Assembly: GCA_905372355.1 (NCBI GenBank)
Contig: CAJPOT010000010.1
Coordinates: 1-64,000, forward strand
From: an uncultured Selenomonas sp.
GTDB taxonomy: Bacteria > Bacillota > Negativicutes > Selenomonadales > Selenomonadaceae
DNA: 64,000 nt
Direction: 5' to 3'
Positions 1-8,480 of this stretch are shown piece after piece (position 1 is the stretch's first letter; every line of letters begins with the position of its first letter). The position numbers were made by a program, and so were the translations under genes. The notes under the pieces were generated by a model. That model was given only the letters and a program-made list of their open reading frames with translations. It was not told the origin of the DNA and ran no database searches.

Positions 1-120
1 TGCTGAGCCGTCCAAGAGCCAAGTCCGAAGGACGCAGGCGATTGGGCAACGGCTCGTATGCGAAAACGTCCCAAGAATGCAAGCGCGAAGTGCGCCGCAT
101 GATTGGCTGACGTTGACCGC
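1..120 (+). ncRNA. Repeated structured element, copy A (possibly cut by the window edge)
   Basis: This stretch is about 75-80% identical to 24960-25078. Three hairpins can be drawn on the plus strand: 5-11 with 49-55, 23-26 with 30-33, and 83-86 with 90-93, the last two closed by three-base loops. Several pairs change on both sides between the copies (for example C8-G52 becomes T-A and T24-A32 becomes C-G). The wobble pairs are G-T on the plus strand, which favours an RNA read in that direction. I do not recognise the family, and no promoter is visible because the window starts here. Confidence 0.45.
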
Positions 121-175
121 TATAGATACAGCGCATCTGTGTAAATCTGGGCAACTTCATTTTATCAGCGTTTCC
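121..175 (-). repeat. End of a MITE-like repeat
   Basis: The reverse complement of this stretch matches 28805-28860 with only a few mismatches, ending in the same GGAAACGCTGATAAA motif. It looks like one arm of the short inverted-repeat element that is seen complete at 28805-28964. Here only one arm is present and it abuts structured repeat copy A. Confidence 0.5.
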
Positions 176-270
176 CTAAAACGTTTGATCTTCTCTTTTC
201 TTCTATGCTATAATGATAACTGTATGAGAAAAAGTAGTATCATTCTTCAAAATCGTTGGGGGATCATGGC

Positions 271-1197
271 TTGAATACGAAAGGAAAGAAGCCGGACAAG
301 CGTGAGTATACGCTGAAGGTCATCCCGCACCAGGGCGAGACAGTGCGAAGCTACAGCTTCTCGGTTCGGAGGCTGAAGCTTCTGGCGTGCGCTCTGGCAG
401 CTCTTGGTGTGGTTTTACTGGCGGGATTCGGCTATGTATCGTACAGCCTTTGGAGCGAAGCGGCGGACGCGAAGGCGGAGACGCCCGCTGAGACGGGCCG
501 CCAGGCGGAGCTGAAGGAGCTTGCCAAGGAGGCGCAGAATCTGCAGAGCGAGATGGAAAAGCTCACAGAGCGTGAGAAGACGCTGCGCCGCTTGCTCGAC
601 GAGGGGGCGGCGGACGAGCCTGCCAAGCATACGGGGCAGGGCGGGCCGGCTGTGCCGGCGGAAGTCTCGCAGGTGCGCCGTGCGCTCGATGCGGTGTCGC
701 GTGGTCTGCCTGAGCGGCGCGAAAACCTCGCGGAGCTTGAAGCGAGATATGAGAAGCAGCGAGAAGAAGCGGTGGCGCGTGCGGCCGAAAAGGATAAGAT
801 GGCGCGGACGAGCGTGCCGGGAAATGTCCCTTCGGGCTGGCCGACATCGGGCGACATATCGTCACCCTTCGGCTGGCGTTGGAACGGCACAGACTTTCAT
901 CCAGGTATCGACATCGCCAACGATATGGGGACGCCCATCGTGGCGACGGCGGACGGCGTCGTGACGACGGCTGGCTGGAATGGAGGCGGCTACGGCAACA
1001 TGGTCGATATTGACCATGGCAACGGCATCCTCACGCGCTACGGTCATGCGTCCGAAGTCGTGGTGCACGAAGGACAGCATGTGAAGCGCGGCGAGGTCAT
1101 CGCCTATATGGGCAGCACGGGCTTTTCGACGGGGCCGCATGTCCACTATGAGATCCATGTCAATGGCGAGACGGTGAATCCGGCAAGCTATCTATAG
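271..1197 (+). CDS. Membrane-anchored M23 family metalloendopeptidase
   Basis: This is a probable peptidoglycan endopeptidase acting in the periplasm. It has a short basic N-terminus, one membrane segment at about residues 35-60, a charged coiled coil at about 75-180, and a C-terminal peptidase M23 (LytM) domain. The zinc-binding pattern is visible as FHPGIDIAND and later HVHYEIHVNG, with GYGNMVDIDHGNG between them. The start is uncertain: TTG at 271 has a GGGGGA ribosome binding site seven bases upstream, while an in-frame TTG at 256 has none. The bactofilin gene begins 14 bases after its stop. M23 proteins and bactofilins are a known functional pair in cell-shape control, so a role in local wall remodelling is likely. 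Confidence 0.9.
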   Translation: MNTKGKKPDKREYTLKVIPHQGETVRSYSFSVRRLKLLACALAALGVVLLAGFGYVSYSLWSEAADAKAETPAETGRQAELKELAKEAQNLQSEMEKLTEREKTLRRLLDEGAADEPAKHTGQGGPAVPAEVSQVRRALDAVSRGLPERRENLAELEARYEKQREEAVARAAEKDKMARTSVPGNVPSGWPTSGDISSPFGWRWNGTDFHPGIDIANDMGTPIVATADGVVTTAGWNGGGYGNMVDIDHGNGILTRYGHASEVVVHEGQHVKRGEVIAYMGSTGFSTGPHVHYEIHVNGETVNPASYL

Positions 1198-1211
1198 GAA
1201 GTGGGGAGTCT

Positions 1212-1712
1212 ATGTTTGGTGTGATGAAAAGGCGCGATGAAAGTTCCGCCTCAGGCGATATAGAAACGATCATCGGCAAGAACACGAAGATTCATGGCGA
1301 GGTCAGCGGCACGGGAAATCTGCGCATCGACGGGGAGATCGAGGGTGAGCTAAAACTCTCCGGCTCCGTAATCGTCGGGGAGACAGGCATGGTCACGGGC
1401 AACGTCTCGGCGCGCTCACTTGATGTATCGGGCACGGTGCACGGCAACGCGCAGACGGAAGAGGGACTGACGATCCACAGCGAAGGGCAGCTCATCGGCG
1501 ATGTCAAGGTCAACGCTTTCCAGATTGAGGACGGCGGTATCTTCAAGGGGCGCAGCGAAATGAACCCGCGCGCCGGCATTGAACTGAAAGTGCGCCCGCA
1601 GCCTGCGGCAAGACCGTTGCAGGAACAAGTGTCTTCTGTAGACATTTCGGCGAAATCATCGTCGAAGATGGCGGCGCAGCTGAAATCATCGACGAAGGCG
1701 GAGAAAAAATGA
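1212..1712 (+). CDS. Bactofilin (polymer-forming cytoskeletal protein)
   Basis: The 166-residue protein has the bactofilin (DUF583) beta-helix core from about residue 18 to 120, with the regular hydrophobic/glycine pattern seen in IIGKNTKIHGEVSGTGNLRI and IDGEIEGELKLSG. A basic, disordered tail rich in Ser and Lys follows. Bactofilins self-assemble into filaments on the inner face of the membrane and position wall enzymes. It sits directly downstream of the M23 gene, apparently in the same transcript, and is followed by a strong terminator. The family call is firm; the shape-control role is inferred from family knowledge and the neighbour. Confidence 0.92.
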   Translation: MFGVMKRRDESSASGDIETIIGKNTKIHGEVSGTGNLRIDGEIEGELKLSGSVIVGETGMVTGNVSARSLDVSGTVHGNAQTEEGLTIHSEGQLIGDVKVNAFQIEDGGIFKGRSEMNPRAGIELKVRPQPAARPLQEQVSSVDISAKSSSKMAAQLKSSTKAEKK

Positions 1713-1810
1713 AAGTCTGCGCCCGTATGACATAGCTTCTCGGAACTTTCATTAAGGGCGGCGTACTTTTGTCCGCAAGTGGACGTTTGTGCGTCTAGTT
1801 TGCCGTAAAG

Positions 1811-1852
1811 AAAGCCGCTGCATGAACCTTTCGGACATGCAGCGGCTTTTTT
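1811..1852 (+). terminator. Rho-independent terminator
   Basis: A perfect stem AAAGCCGCTGCATG / CATGCAGCGGCTTT is followed by a T run. It ends the M23-bactofilin transcript and lies about 30 bases from the end of the convergent protease gene, so it probably serves both. Confidence 0.85.
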
Positions 1853-1880
1853 GATGCGATCTGCGCGGTCAATCCATCGT

Positions 1881-2507
1881 TCAGATGAAGTATTCGATGG
1901 ATTTCTCTGCCGTGAGCTTCGTCGTATCGTTGAAGAGCAGTACGGCTTCGCGCGTATCTTTCTCTCCGAGTGCGTACAGCTCCTGCGTCTCACGGTTGAA
2001 GAAGGAGAAAGGGACGCGGCGGTTGTACCATAGGGGATGCTTCAGATCTATGCGCACAGAAGACTCTGCACCCTTGAACGGCTCTTCCTGATAATAGGGA
2101 TCGAAGAGCAGGATTTCCTCATCCTCGATGCCCGTCATGAGCACATAGTGCTCGACCTCGAACCACAGGCGCACGACGGCGACGCCTTTGCGACACAGCG
2201 CGTCGTTGAGTCGGCTGCCTTCCCCGATGAATACTTCCTCGCCGCGAAGATAGCGGCTCGATACGGGGAGCAGACCTGCCCTGCCGAAGCCGTCGAGCCA
2301 GTTCGACAGGAACATCATCGCCATGCACGAGGTGCCGCTCTTGCCAGGGTGTCCTTCCTTTCCGTAACAGTCGAGGCAGTAGAGCATCGTATTGCGCAGG
2401 ATCTCGGGCGGCAGTTCCTCACGCGAGAAGAGGAAGCTCATGGCATTGAGCATGGATGTCGGTCCGCAGTCGTATTCGGAAATTTGATAGTGAAGCGGTG
2501 TTTTCAT
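1881..2507 (-). CDS. C39-like cysteine peptidase domain protein
   Basis: The 208-residue protein looks like a papain-fold peptidase of the C39/C70-like type. The N-terminal motif EYDCGPTSMLNAM carries the candidate catalytic Cys14, HYVLMTG the His, and LFDPYYQ the Asp. There is no signal peptide or membrane segment, so it should be cytoplasmic. It is a single-gene unit, convergent with the bactofilin gene. No bacteriocin precursor or ABC transporter is adjacent, so the substrate is unknown. Confidence 0.7.
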   Translation of the reverse strand: MKTPLHYQISEYDCGPTSMLNAMSFLFSREELPPEILRNTMLYCLDCYGKEGHPGKSGTSCMAMMFLSNWLDGFGRAGLLPVSSRYLRGEEVFIGEGSRLNDALCRKGVAVVRLWFEVEHYVLMTGIEDEEILLFDPYYQEEPFKGAESSVRIDLKHPLWYNRRVPFSFFNRETQELYALGEKDTREAVLLFNDTTKLTAEKSIEYFI

Positions 2508-2648
2508 TGTATGCGATTTTCCCTTTCCTTCATGTGGCGCATTCGGGCAGCGGCTCCTCTGCGCTAAAGTCTATAGAGGGCCAGATACGTCAATGCTAGT
2601 ATAACATATCTTACCGAAGCTTAGCCAATCAGTCTGCGCCCTTCGGAC

Positions 2649-2676
2649 TTGACCTCTTGGATTTTCATGGTAAAAT
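2649..2676 (+). promoter_or_regulatory. Sigma-70-type promoter for the SnoaL-like gene
   Basis: TTGACC and TAAAAT are separated by 16 bases and lie about 110 bases upstream of the start at 2786. The leader between them and the gene contains no reading frame that I would call. Confidence 0.6.
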
Positions 2677-2785
2677 AAAAACAGATGATTGTGGAAAATT
2701 TCAACATCGGGCAGTGTGACCCTTTGCCCCGAACGGGGTTCTTGCTCCATACGGTCACTCTCCCCATCCAAAGGAGGAATCGTCC

Positions 2786-3217
2786 ATGACAGTTCGTGAA
2801 GGAGACGCCGCCATCGTAGAGCAGTTCGTCGATCTCTACAAAAAGACGCTGAATGATGCAAACACGGCGCTTGCAGACAGCATCTGGCAATCAGGACCGA
2901 AGACGTCCATGGTGCACCCGCGCGGGGAGGACGTCGGCTGGGAGAACATCCGGCAGCACTTCTACATTGATCGTCTGCAGAAGCTCTACACGGAGCGCCA
3001 CTTCGAGTTCCGCGACCTCGAGATCGAAGTCTACCGCGATACGGCGATTGCCATGTACACATGGGACTTTCACGGCAAGCTGCGCTCCGATGGCACGGAG
3101 ATCGAGCATAAGGGACGCACGAGCCAGACGTACCGTCGCACCTCGCAGGAAGGCTGGAAGATCCTGCACGCTCATATCTCGGGCATGCCGATCACAAACG
3201 AACGCCAGCAGATCTGA
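2786..3217 (+). CDS. SnoaL/NTF2-like domain protein
   Basis: The 143-residue protein matches the small cone-shaped SnoaL_3 / DUF4440 fold: an N-terminal helix with VEQFVDLYKKTLND, then a mixed beta sheet including MVHPRGEDVGWENI and ending in GWKILHAHISGMP. Proteins like this bind small ligands or act as isomerases or hydrolases, but the family does not predict one substrate. The start is set by AAAGGAGG just upstream. It has its own promoter and terminator, so it is monocistronic. Confidence 0.75.
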   Translation: MTVREGDAAIVEQFVDLYKKTLNDANTALADSIWQSGPKTSMVHPRGEDVGWENIRQHFYIDRLQKLYTERHFEFRDLEIEVYRDTAIAMYTWDFHGKLRSDGTEIEHKGRTSQTYRRTSQEGWKILHAHISGMPITNERQQI

Positions 3218-3220
3218 CAG

Positions 3221-3257
3221 AAAAAGAGTGGCTTCCGCTGGGAAGCCACTCTTTTTT
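3221..3257 (+). terminator. Rho-independent terminator
   Basis: The stem AAAGAGTGGCTTCC / GGAAGCCACTCTTT is followed by T residues. It lies between two converging genes and probably ends both transcripts. Confidence 0.85.
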
Positions 3258-3274
3258 CATGTCAAGAACAAACC

Positions 3275-4291
3275 TCATCCCTTGATTTCGTCGTACATGC
3301 GGCAACGATTCGGCCCGAACCTGCGCGCTGACAGCATGGCTTCTTCCGCCTCATCGACCATATGATCAAATGACTCTGCAGGCGATCCCGTGACCGATAT
3401 GCCCATGCTGAACGATACCGGCGCATGATCCTGTGGCTGCACGCGCAGAAAGAGATCGAGAATGCGCTGCGCGCGCTTTTCGATGATATCGATGGAGATG
3501 CGGCCCGAGATGAAGACGGCGACCTCGTCTCTTTTGACGCGCCCGAAGACATCGACGCCTCGGAAGTCCGCACGAACGGAGTCTGAGAGCGTGCCGATGT
3601 AGCCGTTGCATGCTGCCTCACCCAACGCTTCACAAAGCTCTTCGTAGTCGTCGATGCCAACGATGAAGAGCACACCCTTTTCACCGCGCAAGAGGTTCAT
3701 GAGCTGATGGTTGACGAGAAGCTCCAATCCCTCGCGGTCAAAGAGCCTCGTCTGCGGATCGCGTTTCAGCTGTGCCTCCTGCCGCTCCATCATGTGCGTA
3801 GTATCGTGCAGCTCCTCCATGAGTCCGACGACCGCATAGATCTGTCCGTCCTCTGTCGCCAGGCTGCGATACGACGTGCGCCGCCAAAGCGGACTGCCGT
3901 CTTTCGTCTTGACCCGATACTCGACGACATCGTCGCGAATCCTCCGGCAGGCGTCTGTCAAGCGTGCGAGCACTTCCTCGCGCTGGTCGGCATCCGCGAG
4001 CACTTCATTGGTAAAATAGTCGTAGAAGTTTGCCCTATGTGCTTCTTTCATTTCTTCGCCAGGAGCGGTCTGCCAGAGCGTCGTTTCATCTTTCGCCACT
4101 TCGTAGCGGTAAGCGATCACATTTGTCTTTTCCAAGAAGACGCGTAATATCGCCTCTCTGCACGCCTCCTCCCGCCCCTTTGTATCTTTCCTCGCTTCTT
4201 GCGGCATGGGCTGAGGAATGCCCAAGGTTTCCATAGGGTGCGCTCCGCTGACCTTCAGCGAACGCTTCCTTCTCATGTCGGTGCTTTTCAT
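3275..4291 (-). CDS. PAS-GGDEF protein with degenerate active site and intact I-site
   Basis: The protein has a PAS-like sensor region at about residues 45-165 and a GGDEF domain at about 175-338. The entry motif RDPQTRLFDREG and the metal-site motif VGIDDYEEL are recognisable. The signature loop reads KRDEV (253-257) instead of GGDEF, so diguanylate cyclase activity is unlikely. The inhibitory-site motif RxxD is kept as RGVD (244-247) at the correct spacing. It may therefore bind cyclic di-GMP as a receptor. It lies 158 bases downstream of the pel genes on the same strand. Since Pel synthesis is switched on by cyclic di-GMP in other bacteria, a link is plausible but not shown. Confidence 0.8.
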   Translation of the reverse strand: MKSTDMRRKRSLKVSGAHPMETLGIPQPMPQEARKDTKGREEACREAILRVFLEKTNVIAYRYEVAKDETTLWQTAPGEEMKEAHRANFYDYFTNEVLADADQREEVLARLTDACRRIRDDVVEYRVKTKDGSPLWRRTSYRSLATEDGQIYAVVGLMEELHDTTHMMERQEAQLKRDPQTRLFDREGLELLVNHQLMNLLRGEKGVLFIVGIDDYEELCEALGEAACNGYIGTLSDSVRADFRGVDVFGRVKRDEVAVFISGRISIDIIEKRAQRILDLFLRVQPQDHAPVSFSMGISVTGSPAESFDHMVDEAEEAMLSARRFGPNRCRMYDEIKG

Positions 4292-4449
4292 CGGTAAAAC
4301 TCCTATCCGGCCGCTGCAGTTCGAGACGAGTATAAATCCCTACCGCTGTGAAACAGCCTTTCTTTCATTATAGAACAAAAGAAAGATTTTTTCAAAGAAA
4401 ATTCTTTTCCGGTTTTTTTATGGAAATTTACAGCGCCGATCAGACAGAG

Positions 4450-5472
4450 CTATTTCATCCCCGATTCCTTGAAATATTGCCATGCGTCCATGACGTCGAG
4501 GAAGGCGCCGTCGAAGCCGGCGGCGATGATGCGGTCAAGGTAGGCGTCCTCCCTGCCGTAGAGGATGTCGTGCCATTCTCTTGACCAATAGCGCGCCTTG
4601 TAGCTGCCCGGCCATTCGGGATTCGGCTCGGCGAGCCAGTGCGGACGCTCGCTGTCCCATTCCTTTTTCCAATAGGGGCGGTAGTCCGCCGCTTCGCCGA
4701 CGCTCATGTAAGAGAGGACGAGGCGGCGGCCGCCGTTCGCCTTGTGCTTGAGACGGGCAGTTTCTGCAGGTGTGAGCGGGCGGTCGCCATAGTAGAGGTC
4801 GACGATCAGGAGGTCGTAGTTCGTCGCGGTGAGCGCGTCGAGGTAGGCTTCGCGCGTGGGAAAATGCTCGGGGTTCAACAGCGCGAGGAAGTTTTTCACC
4901 TGCTTGAGGCGCGTGACATCCGCCGCATTTTCTTCCTGCGGCGCATGCGCAGGAATCACATCCAAGAGGCGGTCACCGGCTTCAGAGATGTAGCCGGCCG
5001 CATGTCCGAGCGCTCCGACCTCGGCGATTTTCTCGCCCTTCACATAGTCGAGCGTGAAGACGGAGCGTCCTGCGAGCAGCGGCTTTCGCAGCATGGCGGC
5101 GAGGTATTCTTCCGTCTCTGCATCGCGCCGCTCGGGCATCTCTCCTTCTTCCTCATAGCCGTCATAGAAGACCGACTCCATGAGGATGCCGTCGAGCGTT
5201 CCGATGAGCCGTGCGACGTTTTCCTCGGGATTGTCCTCCGTCACTTCCAGAAGCCCCACGGGGCCGTTTCCGACGAGCAGGAAGTCTTCCTTACGGGCGC
5301 GTGCATAGCGGCCGAGCGCTTGCGTAAGATCGACCATCGCCGTTTCCGGCACGACGGCGGTGCGTGCCGCGGCGTCCTTCGGCGCATCTGCGATAAAGGG
5401 CGTCTGCTGCAGCCCGAAGAGTCCCGCCGCTCCCAGAAGAAGCGCGGCAACGCTTTTTTTTATTTTCCCCAT
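4450..5472 (-). CDS. pelA: Secreted GH114-type endo-alpha-1,4-polygalactosaminidase (PelA hydrolase part)
   Basis: After a signal peptide (about residues 1-30) the protein has the TIM-barrel fold of the TM1410/GH114 family, the family of the PelA hydrolase domain that cuts galactosamine-rich Pel polymer. Typical segments are YDLLIVDLYYGD, LVLSYMSVGEA, and the catalytic-face GFDGAFLDVMDAW near the end. ATG at 5472 has an AAGGAG seven bases upstream; GTG at 5478 is too close to it. In Pseudomonas one PelA polypeptide carries both hydrolase and deacetylase; here the deacetylase is a separate gene at 10391-12226. It is last of the contiguous pel genes. Confidence 0.8.
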   Translation of the reverse strand: MGKIKKSVAALLLGAAGLFGLQQTPFIADAPKDAAARTAVVPETAMVDLTQALGRYARARKEDFLLVGNGPVGLLEVTEDNPEENVARLIGTLDGILMESVFYDGYEEEGEMPERRDAETEEYLAAMLRKPLLAGRSVFTLDYVKGEKIAEVGALGHAAGYISEAGDRLLDVIPAHAPQEENAADVTRLKQVKNFLALLNPEHFPTREAYLDALTATNYDLLIVDLYYGDRPLTPAETARLKHKANGGRRLVLSYMSVGEAADYRPYWKKEWDSERPHWLAEPNPEWPGSYKARYWSREWHDILYGREDAYLDRIIAAGFDGAFLDVMDAWQYFKESGMK

Positions 5473-5496
5473 ACACACTCCTTCGCGATGACAAAA

Positions 5497-7494
5497 TCAG
5501 AACGACTGCTGATACCAGAGCGCAGTGCCCCAGCCGTTGTAGCCCGCGCCGCCCACGTCGCTTCTCACATAGCGTTCGACTTGGAACGTGAGATTCCTGC
5601 GCTCGCTCGCCTTCCACGCAAGACCTGCGATCAGCGAGCGGCGCTTGAAGCCGCTGCCCGTGTTGAGTGCTGTGCGCAAAGGATCGTAGGTCGTGCTCAC
5701 GTTCTGATAGTGCGCCATGATCTGCCACGTCAATTTGTCGGACACGCGGTGGCGCAGGCCGAGTCCGTAGTACTGCCGCGCGACTTCCTGCGAGGCGATG
5801 CCCTTGGCCGCCTCAGTCAGCGCATAGATGGAATAGAAGCGCAGTTCGTCTTTTGGGGCAATCATCCCGTTATAGAAGAAGCGAAGCTCCCAGTCGTCGC
5901 CGTCGCGGTAGTGCATTTTGCCCGTAATCGTGCGGCTGTCTGTGTCCACCGCGTCCTGTACGGCGCTCGACGTTGCGTTGTGGTAGAACTGCACCATATA
6001 CGATTTCCTATCTCCCGCATGGAGGTACTCGATTTCCTGCGCGAAGATGTTGCCCGGCGATACATGCGCATTCGGCACTTCCTTCGAATAGTCGTAGCCG
6101 CCGCGCATGGCATAGCTGAACCTCCCCGTCAGACGGTCGCGCTCGCTGATACGGTGCGTGACTTCGACGCTCGGGATGAACTGCCAGCCCGCACCGAAGT
6201 CGGTGAAGCGTGCGAGTCCTTCGGGTACGGCAGCACGCTGATAAATCTTGCTCTCGCCCGTCGGCAGGTTGACCGAGAGGCCATAATGGACGCTCGTCCG
6301 AGGCTTTTCATTGTGAATCGTAACACTGAGCTGCGTATCCGTCAAGCCCGAGACGCCGCTGTCAAATCCCGTATGGGATTTGACGTAGCCCGCAGAGATG
6401 CCGTAGTCGAGCTTCGTCTTGCCCGCGTGCGTGCGCGAAAAGTACGAAAGCGGCAGATAGAGCTGATGTCCCGCTCTCTCGCCGCGCCATGTGTAGTACT
6501 CGACACCCGTCTCCGCGCCCGCGCCTTCGCCGAAATAGGCGAGATCGTGCTCGCTCTGGAGGAGCCTTCGCTCGGCAGCCTTCTGCTCGTCCGCCGCCTG
6601 CAGCGCCCAGGCTTTCGCCTCCGCGTCGTACGTTTCCGCTTCCTCCTTGTTCTTGCGGCTCTCGGCGAGGTCGGCTTCGCTCGCTTGGGCTTCCTGCGTG
6701 TAGTCGGCGACGAGTTCGCGCGCATCGCGCTCCGCGTCCTCCGCCTGCTCGCGCAGAGCCGTCAGCGCATCGAGCTGCGCTTCCATCGCATCGAGCCTCG
6801 CCTGCGCCGCATCGACCTCGGCGGAGACGGCCGCGAGCTTTGCGCCGGCCGCGTCCGGCGTCGTGCCGCGCTCGGCAGCAAGGGCTTCTTCGACCATGCG
6901 CTGCGCGTCGACGATGCGGTTCTGCTCGTAGCCGACTTCTGCAAGGATGCGTGCGACCACTTTCTCGCGATCGGGATTCTCCCCGCCCGTCGTATCTGAC
7001 GCACGCGAGAGACTGTCCGCCTCGCGGTAGAGCGACTCCAGTGCCGTGCGCTGCGCCTCGACCTCGGGTGCGTAGTCTGCCTCAGCGTTCTGCGCCGCGA
7101 TCGCTTCTTCCGTTCGCAAGGCGCTCGCTTCTTCGGCCGACGCGAGCGCCTTGCGAACGGCGGCGAGATGCTCTTCTGCCGCGCGCAGGTTTTGGATGGC
7201 AAGCGCGAGGTTGGCGGCGGCATCCCGCGTCGCTTCCTGCGCCTCGACGAGGTTGGCGCGCGCGCTTTCCACGTCCGCCCGTGCTTCGGCGAGCGCCGCG
7301 AGAGCCGCGCGGTGGGATCGTATCTCGTCTCGGACGTTCATCATGTAGGAGAAGTAGCCGTAGACATCGTGCAGGGCGTCGTGGCTCGCCGCCGACGCCG
7401 CGCCCGACGTCATGCCGAGAGCGAGCGTCAGGGTGCAGGCTCTCTTGAGGAGTGCGAGCGCCCTGCGACGTTTCATCTTCTGTAGTATGCTCAT
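5497..7494 (-). CDS. Outer-membrane protein: long periplasmic coiled coil plus C-terminal beta-barrel (candidate Pel exporter)
   Basis: The start ATG overlaps the pelG stop (ATGA), so the two are translationally coupled. A signal peptide ends near ASAASHD (about residue 35). Residues 50-330 are an Ala/Glu/Arg-rich heptad coiled coil. From about 335 the chain turns into alternating beta strands rich in aromatics and ends in WYQQSF, the terminal-Phe signature of outer-membrane barrels. In Gram-negative Pel systems the porin is PelB, a TPR scaffold plus barrel. This protein has no TPR repeats that I can see, and no PelC lipoprotein gene is present. Its place inside the operon makes it the candidate export pore. 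That role is inferred. Confidence 0.75.
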   Translation of the reverse strand: MSILQKMKRRRALALLKRACTLTLALGMTSGAASAASHDALHDVYGYFSYMMNVRDEIRSHRAALAALAEARADVESARANLVEAQEATRDAAANLALAIQNLRAAEEHLAAVRKALASAEEASALRTEEAIAAQNAEADYAPEVEAQRTALESLYREADSLSRASDTTGGENPDREKVVARILAEVGYEQNRIVDAQRMVEEALAAERGTTPDAAGAKLAAVSAEVDAAQARLDAMEAQLDALTALREQAEDAERDARELVADYTQEAQASEADLAESRKNKEEAETYDAEAKAWALQAADEQKAAERRLLQSEHDLAYFGEGAGAETGVEYYTWRGERAGHQLYLPLSYFSRTHAGKTKLDYGISAGYVKSHTGFDSGVSGLTDTQLSVTIHNEKPRTSVHYGLSVNLPTGESKIYQRAAVPEGLARFTDFGAGWQFIPSVEVTHRISERDRLTGRFSYAMRGGYDYSKEVPNAHVSPGNIFAQEIEYLHAGDRKSYMVQFYHNATSSAVQDAVDTDSRTITGKMHYRDGDDWELRFFYNGMIAPKDELRFYSIYALTEAAKGIASQEVARQYYGLGLRHRVSDKLTWQIMAHYQNVSTTYDPLRTALNTGSGFKRRSLIAGLAWKASERRNLTFQVERYVRSDVGGAGYNGWGTALWYQQSF

Positions 7495-8480
7495 GCTTTT
7501 TCCATCCTTTCGAGATCGGGAAGCTCCTCTCCGTAGAGCCAATATGCGATCTTTTGGAAAATCCCCGCGTCCGCCCGATAGAAGACGGGCTGTGCGCAGA
7601 ACACATAGTAGTTGATGCCCTTGGCGAAGCGCATCAATGCCCAGATGCCATAGGCGAGCGCAAGCGTCGTCGCGAGGAAGAAGCCGAAGCCGTAGCTCTT
7701 TTCCCCGAGATAGAGAGAGAAAAGACCCAGCGCGAGATTCCCGAGCGCCGCAATCGCGCCGATGCGCCAGACGCCGCTCTGGAAGTCGAAGTACTCAAGC
7801 ATGATCATGAGAACCTGCAGAGCGCCCGCGAAGAAGGCTGCGAAGAGCATGACGTTGAACATGTTGACCGAGTTGTAATCGAGTCCGGCAAACGACAGCA
7901 CATAGTTGCCAAAGGCCAGAAAGACGAGCGTAAAGACGAACTGGAACTCGAACGCCTGACGCAGCTCGAACCACATGACGTAGAGCAGATCCTTTCGCGC
8001 GTCCTCGATCATCTGAAGGTTGCCGCCGTGCGTGATGGAGGTGAAATACTGCGCGTAGCGCTCGTAGAAATGCGTCTCCACCTTGACGACGAACATCGTC
8101 GTGATCGGCAGGATGGAAAGGAGCGCGTAGAAGACGACGACGTCGTAGCGCGGCGCGTAGAGGAACGTGTCCTCGATGAGCACGCCCCAAGGCCCTTGCC
8201 AGATGAGGATGTTCGGCAGGAAAAGCCCGAGCGTGTAGCCGAACGCGCCGATGAAGAGCCGCCCGTGTCGCCCGAGATAGGGCAGGAAGGCGAAGATCAT
8301 GCCGTCCTTTGGCAAGCCGAAACGGCTCGTCACATAGAGGAAGAAGAAGAGGACGAGTGCGCCCATGCCGACGTCCATGGCAAAGAGCGCCGCCGCCGCA
8401 GGCGAAAGCCACGCCAGCTCCAGGAGGAGCGCCGCGAGCGCAACGCTTAAAAGGACGCCCGCAAGGTAGCCGAGAATCAA
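7491..8480 (-). CDS. pelG: PelG C-terminal part (frameshifted from the upstream piece)
   Basis: This piece carries the remaining membrane helices of a PelG (MOP/flippase-like) transporter, from LGYLAGVLLSVALAAL to EELPDLERMEKA. Its reading frame is one base off from the N-terminal part, with the break at about 8477-8485, where the first frame meets TGA. A TTG at 8480 could restart translation, but there is no ribosome binding site in front of it. Together the two parts span about 490 codons, close to a full PelG. A missing base in the short T run is the simplest explanation; a sequencing error or a programmed shift cannot be ruled out. Confidence 0.75.
   Translation of the reverse strand: MILGYLAGVLLSVALAALLLELAWLSPAAAALFAMDVGMGALVLFFFLYVTSRFGLPKDGMIFAFLPYLGRHGRLFIGAFGYTLGLFLPNILIWQGPWGVLIEDTFLYAPRYDVVVFYALLSILPITTMFVVKVETHFYERYAQYFTSITHGGNLQMIEDARKDLLYVMWFELRQAFEFQFVFTLVFLAFGNYVLSFAGLDYNSVNMFNVMLFAAFFAGALQVLMIMLEYFDFQSGVWRIGAIAALGNLALGLFSLYLGEKSYGFGFFLATTLALAYGIWALMRFAKGINYYVFCAQPVFYRADAGIFQKIAYWLYGEELPDLERMEKA

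Noticed and set aside
77..274. A 65-codon frame before the M23 gene
   Set aside because: It runs through the structured repeat and the MITE-like arm, and no ribosome binding site is present.
3275..4291. Active diguanylate cyclase
   Set aside because: The signature loop reads KRDEV rather than GGDEF or GGEEF, so activity is not claimed.
4639..6999. A 786-codon plus-strand open frame
   Set aside because: It lies entirely opposite the pelA hydrolase and coiled-coil barrel genes, has no ribosome binding site, and its product is an Arg/Val-rich mirror of the real coding strand. High GC creates such shadows.
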